A DNA stretch of 10,093 nt from Oscillospiraceae bacterium. Lineage in GTDB: Bacteria > Bacillota > Clostridia > Oscillospirales > Ruminococcaceae. A program made the position numbers and the translations under genes. How positions within the stretch are numbered: position 1 is the first letter of the stretch; each line of letters starts with the position of its first letter. The stretch is from the NCBI GenBank assembly GCA_003453215.1, contig DMMB01000034.1, forward strand, positions 1-10,093, written 5' to 3'. This document shows positions 6,051 to 10,093 of this stretch, in pieces. The notes under the pieces were generated by a model. That model worked only from the letters and a program-made list of their open reading frames with translations, had not been told where the DNA came from and ran no database searches.

Positions 6051-8033
6051 ATGGAAAATATACTGGGAACGAAGCTGGCAGACCGCTACCTCATAGAAGA
6101 ACTGGTGGGAGTAGGCGGCATGTGCAATGTCTACCGGGCCTTTGATGCCGAAGCGCTGCGGACGGTGGCGGTAAAGATGCTGCGGGATGAATATGCTGCC
6201 GATGAGGAATATCTGCGGCGGTTCCGCAATGAAAGCCGCGCCATCAATGCGCTTTCTCACCCCAATATCGTCAAGATTTATGATGTGGTGCTGGATGTCC
6301 CCAACCCTTACTTGGTGATGGAGTATGTCAGCGGCATTACACTGAAAGAATATATTGAGCAGAAAAAGCCCATTCCCGGCAAAACAGCCGCCAACATTGC
6401 GGGGCTGGTGCTGACTGCCCTGCAGTGTGCCCATGAAAACGGCATTGTGCACCGGGATGTAAAGCCGCAGAACATCATGGTGACGGAAAAGGGCGAAGTA
6501 AAGGTAATGGACTTTGGCATTGCGCGCTTTGCCATGAGCCAGAGCCGCACCATTGATGGCAATGCCATCGGTTCGGTTCACTACATCAGCCCGGAACAGG
6601 CCCTGGGCGGGGCGGTGGATCAGCGCACCGATATTTATTCGGTGGGCGTTATCCTCTTTGAGATGCTGAGCGGCAAGCTGCCTTTTGATGGAGAATCGCC
6701 CATCAGTGTGGCGCTGCAGCAGGTGGAGCAGAACCCCAAGGCCCTGCGGAGCCTGAACCCCAATGTACCGGTCGGCTTGGAACAGATTACCCTGCACGCC
6801 ATGGCGAAGGACCCCGACAGCCGTTACCAGAACTGCGGGGAGATGATTGCCGACCTGCGGAAATGGCTGGCCGACCCCAAAACGACCTTCCCGGCCTATG
6901 CGGCAAAGGCAGCCAAACCGGTAAAAAAGGCCGGAGAGAACCATGGTATTGTGCCAAAGAAGCAGGGAACCATGGCTCCCCAAAAGGCAGCGAAGTCCGG
7001 AAAGAGCAGTGGAAAGAAAAAGCTGCGCGACCGGCTGACCACCCCGCTTTCCAAGCTATTTGCGGTGACCTGCGGTGTGGTGGTTGCCTCCCTGTTGTTT
7101 GTGCTGGTGATGTTCCAGGTGTACCAGCCCTTTAAATCGGTGGAGGACATTACCCTGCCGAACCTGGTGGGGGTGGACTATACGGCCGCTTCCGCGAACG
7201 GGGCCTACCCCGGGGTAAAGATTAAGCTGGAGAGCGAAGACTACAATGCGGAATACGAAGCCGGGCAGATCTACCGGCAGAGCCCCAATGCCGGCACCAG
7301 TGTAAAGAAGGGCAGCACCGTGCAGGTGTGGGTCAGCGCCGGCAATAAGATGGTGACCATCCCGACCTTTACCAACCAGGAGGCGACGGCGGTTTATGCC
7401 AAGCTGGTAAGCCTGGGCCTGAAATATTCCACCACCGAAATTGCCAGCGATACCATTACCGAAGGCAGTGTGGTGCGGACCAGCCCCGAGGCCGGACAGA
7501 GCGTAGCGGCCGGCAGCACCGTGGTGGTGTATATCAGCGTGGGCAGCGATAAGGAAAAGGTGCAGGTGCCGGAGGTGCTGGGCTACCCCGAAGAGAGCGC
7601 GGTGCAGCTGCTGCGGGACGCTCAATTTGATGTGACCGTAACCTACCAGTTGACCGATTACCAATACGATGGCCTGGTTATGAGCCAGACGCCGGCTTCT
7701 CCCAGCATGGTGCCCATTGGCAGCAAGATTACCCTGGTAGTGGGAACGGTGGATGACGCCAATGTGGAGGGCGAAACCACAGTGACTCTGCAGACGACAC
7801 CGCCCGATATGCCCGGAACGGTGAATGTAACGGCGGTTCTGAACGGGACGACCGTTTACAGCGAGATGATTGAGCCGCGCAATACCCGCCTGATTTCCAT
7901 TGCGCTGAAGGGCAGCGGCACCTGCATGGTGGATGTGCTCATCGACGGCGTGGTGTACAAGAGCGCATCGGTGGATTTTGAAACGGGACAATATTACTGG
8001 ACGGCTGACTATTCTTCGGCCTTTGGTGAATAA
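6051..8033 (+). CDS. prkC: PASTA-domain serine/threonine protein kinase
   Basis: This is a transmembrane Hanks-type kinase that senses peptidoglycan fragments or lipid II through outside PASTA domains and phosphorylates proteins involved in growth, wall synthesis and translation. AGAGGAG (6034-6040) supports the start. The 660-residue product has a kinase domain with glycine-rich loop GVGGMCNVY (20-28), Lys42, Glu61, HRDVKPQN (134-141; catalytic Asp136), DFG (154-156) and SPE (180-182). A Lys/Ala-rich juxtamembrane stretch (about 284-327) leads to one membrane helix (about 336-355). Three PASTA domains follow (about 364-431, 432-500, 501-566), then a beta-rich C-terminal tail (571-660) comparable in position to the Ig-like end of Bacillus PrkC. 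The activation loop has a single threonine (Thr167) where Bacillus has a cluster. Confidence 0.95.
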   Translation: MENILGTKLADRYLIEELVGVGGMCNVYRAFDAEALRTVAVKMLRDEYAADEEYLRRFRNESRAINALSHPNIVKIYDVVLDVPNPYLVMEYVSGITLKEYIEQKKPIPGKTAANIAGLVLTALQCAHENGIVHRDVKPQNIMVTEKGEVKVMDFGIARFAMSQSRTIDGNAIGSVHYISPEQALGGAVDQRTDIYSVGVILFEMLSGKLPFDGESPISVALQQVEQNPKALRSLNPNVPVGLEQITLHAMAKDPDSRYQNCGEMIADLRKWLADPKTTFPAYAAKAAKPVKKAGENHGIVPKKQGTMAPQKAAKSGKSSGKKKLRDRLTTPLSKLFAVTCGVVVASLLFVLVMFQVYQPFKSVEDITLPNLVGVDYTAASANGAYPGVKIKLESEDYNAEYEAGQIYRQSPNAGTSVKKGSTVQVWVSAGNKMVTIPTFTNQEATAVYAKLVSLGLKYSTTEIASDTITEGSVVRTSPEAGQSVAAGSTVVVYISVGSDKEKVQVPEVLGYPEESAVQLLRDAQFDVTVTYQLTDYQYDGLVMSQTPASPSMVPIGSKITLVVGTVDDANVEGETTVTLQTTPPDMPGTVNVTAVLNGTTVYSEMIEPRNTRLISIALKGSGTCMVDVLIDGVVYKSASVDFETGQYYWTADYSSAFGE

Positions 8034-8942
8034 ATGGAGGGACTGATTTTACGCTCGCTGGGCGGTTTTTATACCGTCATCAGCGAGGACGGAACCCGAA
8101 CCGAGTGCCGGGGACGCGGCATTTTCCGGAAAGACGCCACCACTCTGCTGGTGGGGGACCGATGCCAATGGGAACCGACTGAACCGGGCTGCGGGAGTAT
8201 CACAGCCATAGAACCGAGAAAGAATACCCTGCAGCGGCCGCCGGTGGCCAACCTGGATCGGCTGGCGATGGTGATTTCGCTGGCTGACCCGGCCCCCAAT
8301 GCCCTGGTCATTGACCAGCTGACGGCGATTGCGGCGCGGCGGGGGATTCCGGTGGTGATGATCCTGACCAAGCCCGATTTGGCGGATCCTGCTCCCTGGG
8401 TGGAGATTTACCGCAAGGCGGGCTACCCCACCGCAGTGGTGAATAACCGAACCGGCGAAGGACTGGAAGCGGCGGCCGAACTGTTGAAGGGCGGGATTAC
8501 AGCCTTTTGCGGCAACAGCGGCGCCGGGAAAAGCAGCCTGATGAACGGGCTGTACCCGGAACTGAACCTGGCAACGGGGGAGATCAGCAAAAAGCTGGGA
8601 CGCGGGCGGCATACCACCCGTCATGTAGAGCTTTTTCCCGATGGGCATGGCGGTTGGCTGTGCGATACCCCGGGATTTTCGGCACTGGAATTTGCCCGGA
8701 GCGAACCGATGCCGGCAGCGGAACTGGCCGAGTGCTTCCCCGAGATGGCAAAATACAAGGACCACTGCCGCTACACCGGCTGCAGCCACCGCACTGAGCA
8801 GGGCTGCGCAGTGCTGGAGGCAGTGCGGGGGGGAGAAATCCCTGAAAGCCGGCACCGCAGCTATGTGGCGATCTATAACGAACTGAAAGAACTGAAGGAA
8901 TGGGAACTGGCCAAAATGGGCCGTACCCAGGGAGGAACATAA
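8034..8942 (+). CDS. rsgA: Ribosome small subunit-dependent GTPase A
   Basis: RsgA is a circularly permuted GTPase that checks late maturation of the 30S subunit. The ATG follows the kinase stop codon directly (TAAATG) with no clear ribosome binding site, so translation is probably coupled. The 302-residue product has an N-terminal OB-fold (about 1-65), then the permuted GTPase motifs: G4 TKPD (112-115), G1 GNSGAGKSS (160-168), G2 within GRGRHTTRH (189-197) and G3 DTPG (211-214). A C-terminal zinc site follows with Cys245, Cys250, His252 and Cys258. In Bacillus the same protein (CpgA/YloQ) is a substrate of the PASTA kinase and is encoded next to it, so the linkage here fits a functional module. 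Confidence 0.95.
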   Translation: MEGLILRSLGGFYTVISEDGTRTECRGRGIFRKDATTLLVGDRCQWEPTEPGCGSITAIEPRKNTLQRPPVANLDRLAMVISLADPAPNALVIDQLTAIAARRGIPVVMILTKPDLADPAPWVEIYRKAGYPTAVVNNRTGEGLEAAAELLKGGITAFCGNSGAGKSSLMNGLYPELNLATGEISKKLGRGRHTTRHVELFPDGHGGWLCDTPGFSALEFARSEPMPAAELAECFPEMAKYKDHCRYTGCSHRTEQGCAVLEAVRGGEIPESRHRSYVAIYNELKELKEWELAKMGRTQGGT

Positions 8943-8943
8943 A

Positions 8944-9483
8944 ATGCAGGAAAAAGACCTGCTGCAGAAAGCAATGCAGCAAAAAAACATGATGGTGCTG
9001 TACCGGGATAATCTGGTGGCGCCGGAATATGCCGGGGTGCCGGTGGCAGTGGAAAACGAACTGGTGGTGCTGCAGAGGCAGACGAACTTTGTGCTGGACG
9101 GCTACTGCGCGGTGCGAACCGGCGATATTACCGAAGCGGAGCAGATGGACGATGTGCCATTCCTGAAAAAGGTGATGACGGCGGAAAAGCTGTATGATGC
9201 GGTAAAGGCGCCGGGCTTTGTCTGCCGCAGCTGGAAAGAGCTGTTGGAGGGCATTATGGCCCGCTACGCCGGCTGGGCTGCGGTGGAATGCGAAGGAAAC
9301 CCGGAGGAATCGCTGTATTTCCTGGGGCGGGTGCAGAAGGTGGATAGCCGGTACCTGACCATGAAGCGGGTGGATGCGCTGGGGAACTGGCTTTCGGATC
9401 CGCTGGTGCTGCCGCTGGATGATGTGACGCTCATTTCTTTTGGCGATCGGTATTTGGAAATTTTCCAGAAATACTGCAAGTGA
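8944..9483 (+). CDS. Hypothetical protein with an internal duplication
   Basis: I do not recognise this 179-residue protein. It starts one base after rsgA, with AGGGAGGA (8929-8936) as ribosome binding site, so it belongs to the same transcript. It has no signal peptide or membrane segment. The two halves (about 15-78 and 110-178) look alike: each has a short strand, an acidic or Asn-containing turn, a G-x-V-x-V-x2-x-x-L-x-hydrophobic pattern (31-43 and 128-140), a glycine turn, a hydrophobic strand ending in Asp-Ile/Val-Thr (61-63 and 160-162), and an aromatic-Leu end. This spacing suggests two small beta-barrel (Sm- or SH3-like) units, which is inference only. Rpe and ThiN are the neighbours more often seen after rsgA. 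Confidence 0.85.
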   Translation: MQEKDLLQKAMQQKNMMVLYRDNLVAPEYAGVPVAVENELVVLQRQTNFVLDGYCAVRTGDITEAEQMDDVPFLKKVMTAEKLYDAVKAPGFVCRSWKELLEGIMARYAGWAAVECEGNPEESLYFLGRVQKVDSRYLTMKRVDALGNWLSDPLVLPLDDVTLISFGDRYLEIFQKYCK

Positions 9484-9489
9484 GGCGGT

Positions 9490-9514
9490 GCGGCGGTTTT
9501 CCTCAAGCCGCCGT
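9490..9514 (+). terminator. Hairpin after the hypothetical gene, possible operon end
   Basis: CGGCGGTTT (9491-9499) pairs with AAGCCGCCG (9505-9513), including one G-T pair, around the loop TCCTC; an outer G-T pair at 9490 and 9514 can extend it. It starts 6 bases after the stop codon. The next bases are AAAATAAAG, not a T-run, so this is not a canonical intrinsic terminator, though its position at the end of the gene run suits one. Confidence 0.4.
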
Positions 9515-9524
9515 AAAATAAAGC

Positions 9525-9570
9525 TCTATTTCGTAAAATAGAATTATAATTATACAAATTATATATATTA
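9525..9570 (+). promoter_or_regulatory. AT-rich promoter region of the alkyltransferase-like gene
   Basis: This stretch is almost purely A and T within a GC-rich window. It contains a perfect TATAAT at 9545-9550 and a second -10-like TATATT at 9564-9569. No convincing -35 element is spaced correctly. A 7-bp hairpin (9525-9531 with 9536-9542, loop CGTA) sits at its upstream edge. Together with the preceding hairpin it suggests that the last gene is transcribed from its own promoter. Confidence 0.4.
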
Positions 9571-9584
9571 TGGAGGGAATGAGT

Positions 9585-10067
9585 ATGAAGAAGTATACCA
9601 AGGAGCTGGGACCTGGGTGGATTACGCTGGTGGAAAATGACGACTATGCGCTCAGCCGGGTCATCTTTGGCGATGGGCTGGAGGTGGACTGCGATGAGGA
9701 GGAGACCCCGCTGCTGAAGAAGGGATTCCAGCAGATTCTGGAATACTGGACCGGGCACCGGGTGATCTTTACGCTGCCGCTGGCCCCCGGCGGGAGCGAC
9801 TTTGAGCGGGAAGTGTGGGAAACGGTGATCCGGATCCCGTACGGAGAGCATTTTACCACGCCGACGCTGCTGGCGGCGCTTTCTCTGGAGGACACTGAGG
9901 AGAACCGCGCGCGGGTCATCAAGGCGGTGGATGACTGCCCCATTCCGATCTTTATCCCGACGCACCGGGTGGGCGACCCCGAAGCCGAAAGCGACGAGGA
10001 ATATCATTATCCCGGCGGGGAAGATGTAAAGGGTGCTCTGATGGCGTTGGAGCATCCGCTGGACTAA
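9585..10067 (+). CDS. Degenerate O6-alkylguanine-DNA alkyltransferase-like protein
   Basis: The product has the layout of the MGMT/Ogt family, which repairs O6-alkylguanine by moving the alkyl group to a cysteine. ATG 9585 is chosen because GGAGGG (9572-9577) lies 7 bases upstream; ATGs at 9570 and 9579 are too close to it or before it. The 160 residues contain an N-terminal Ogt-like domain (1-70), then DFEREVWETVIRIPYGE (72-88) and PIPIFIPTHRV (119-129). The catalytic PCHRV motif reads PTHRV, with Thr126 in place of Cys. By alignment with human MGMT the Tyr114, Arg128 and Asn137 positions are Thr92, Asp116 and Cys118. I count about 33 acidic against 14 basic residues, unusual for a DNA-binding protein. 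It is probably not an alkyltransferase; a binding or sensory role is possible but unproven. Confidence 0.85.
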   Translation: MKKYTKELGPGWITLVENDDYALSRVIFGDGLEVDCDEEETPLLKKGFQQILEYWTGHRVIFTLPLAPGGSDFEREVWETVIRIPYGEHFTTPTLLAALSLEDTEENRARVIKAVDDCPIPIFIPTHRVGDPEAESDEEYHYPGGEDVKGALMALEHPLD

Positions 10068-10079
10068 AAAAAGATGGGT

Positions 10080-10086
10080 AGGAGGG
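10080..10086 (+). promoter_or_regulatory. Ribosome binding site-like sequence at the window edge
   Basis: AGGAGGG lies 12 bases after the last stop codon and close to the end of the window. It could serve a further co-transcribed gene starting beyond the edge, but no start codon is visible. Confidence 0.25.
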
Positions 10087-10093
10087 CGGCCGC

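Noticed and set aside
7056..7991. Long open frame on the - strand opposite the PASTA part of the kinase
   Set aside because: It is antisense to a well-supported gene, His/Gly-rich and without recognisable motifs. The same holds for the - strand frames at 6006-6983 and 8049-8990.
9491..9514. Confident intrinsic terminator after the hypothetical gene
   Set aside because: The hairpin is real, but the run that follows is A-rich instead of T-rich, so it is listed only as a possible terminator.
10086..10093. The window ends exactly with GCGGCCGC, a NotI site that might mark a cloning junction
   Set aside because: The same site occurs inside rsgA at 8234-8241, so in this GC-rich sequence it is likely chance, and nothing vector-like is seen.

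Overview
The window is a GC-rich piece of a low-GC-phylum (Firmicutes) chromosome, most likely from the class Clostridia and plausibly the Oscillospiraceae/Ruminococcaceae. The reasons are the gene order def-fmt-zinc peptidase-rsmB-rlmN-PP2C-PASTA kinase-rsgA, strong AGGAGG-type ribosome binding sites, and a GC-rich codon bias. All nine genes lie on the + strand. I see no tRNA, rRNA, CRISPR array or insertion sequence.

Positions 1-323 hold no gene but several perfect hairpins. Then come def (324-803) and fmt (812-1729), which act at the two ends of formyl-methionine metabolism. A spacer of about 180 bases with a stem structure and an 18-base perfect palindrome leads to a membrane zinc metallopeptidase of the YugP type (1912-2619). 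It is followed after 4 bases by rsmB (2624-3904). A 191-base spacer with hairpins precedes rlmN (4096-5151). A 145-base spacer with three hairpins precedes the PP2C phosphatase (5297-6034). The PASTA Ser/Thr kinase (6051-8033), rsgA (8034-8942) and a hypothetical gene (8944-9483) follow with gaps of 16, 0 and 1 bases.

The genes share one theme: protein N-terminal maturation, rRNA modification (RsmB on 16S, RlmN on 23S and tRNA) and 30S maturation (RsgA), tied to a cell-wall-sensing kinase/phosphatase pair. This is a conserved housekeeping cluster. In related clusters priA usually lies upstream and rpe and thiN downstream. Here the upstream neighbour is non-coding, and after rsgA there is an unrecognised, internally duplicated protein and then a separately promoted gene.

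The most unusual item is the last gene (9585-10067). It has the fold signature of an O6-alkylguanine-DNA alkyltransferase, but the catalytic PCHR motif reads PTHR, and the Tyr, arginine-finger and Asn-hinge positions are also replaced. The protein is strongly acidic. It is therefore unlikely to be a working alkyltransferase and does not match the tryptophan-type ATL proteins either. I found no convincing new multi-gene system; the rest is a conserved operon with a few sequence-level oddities.
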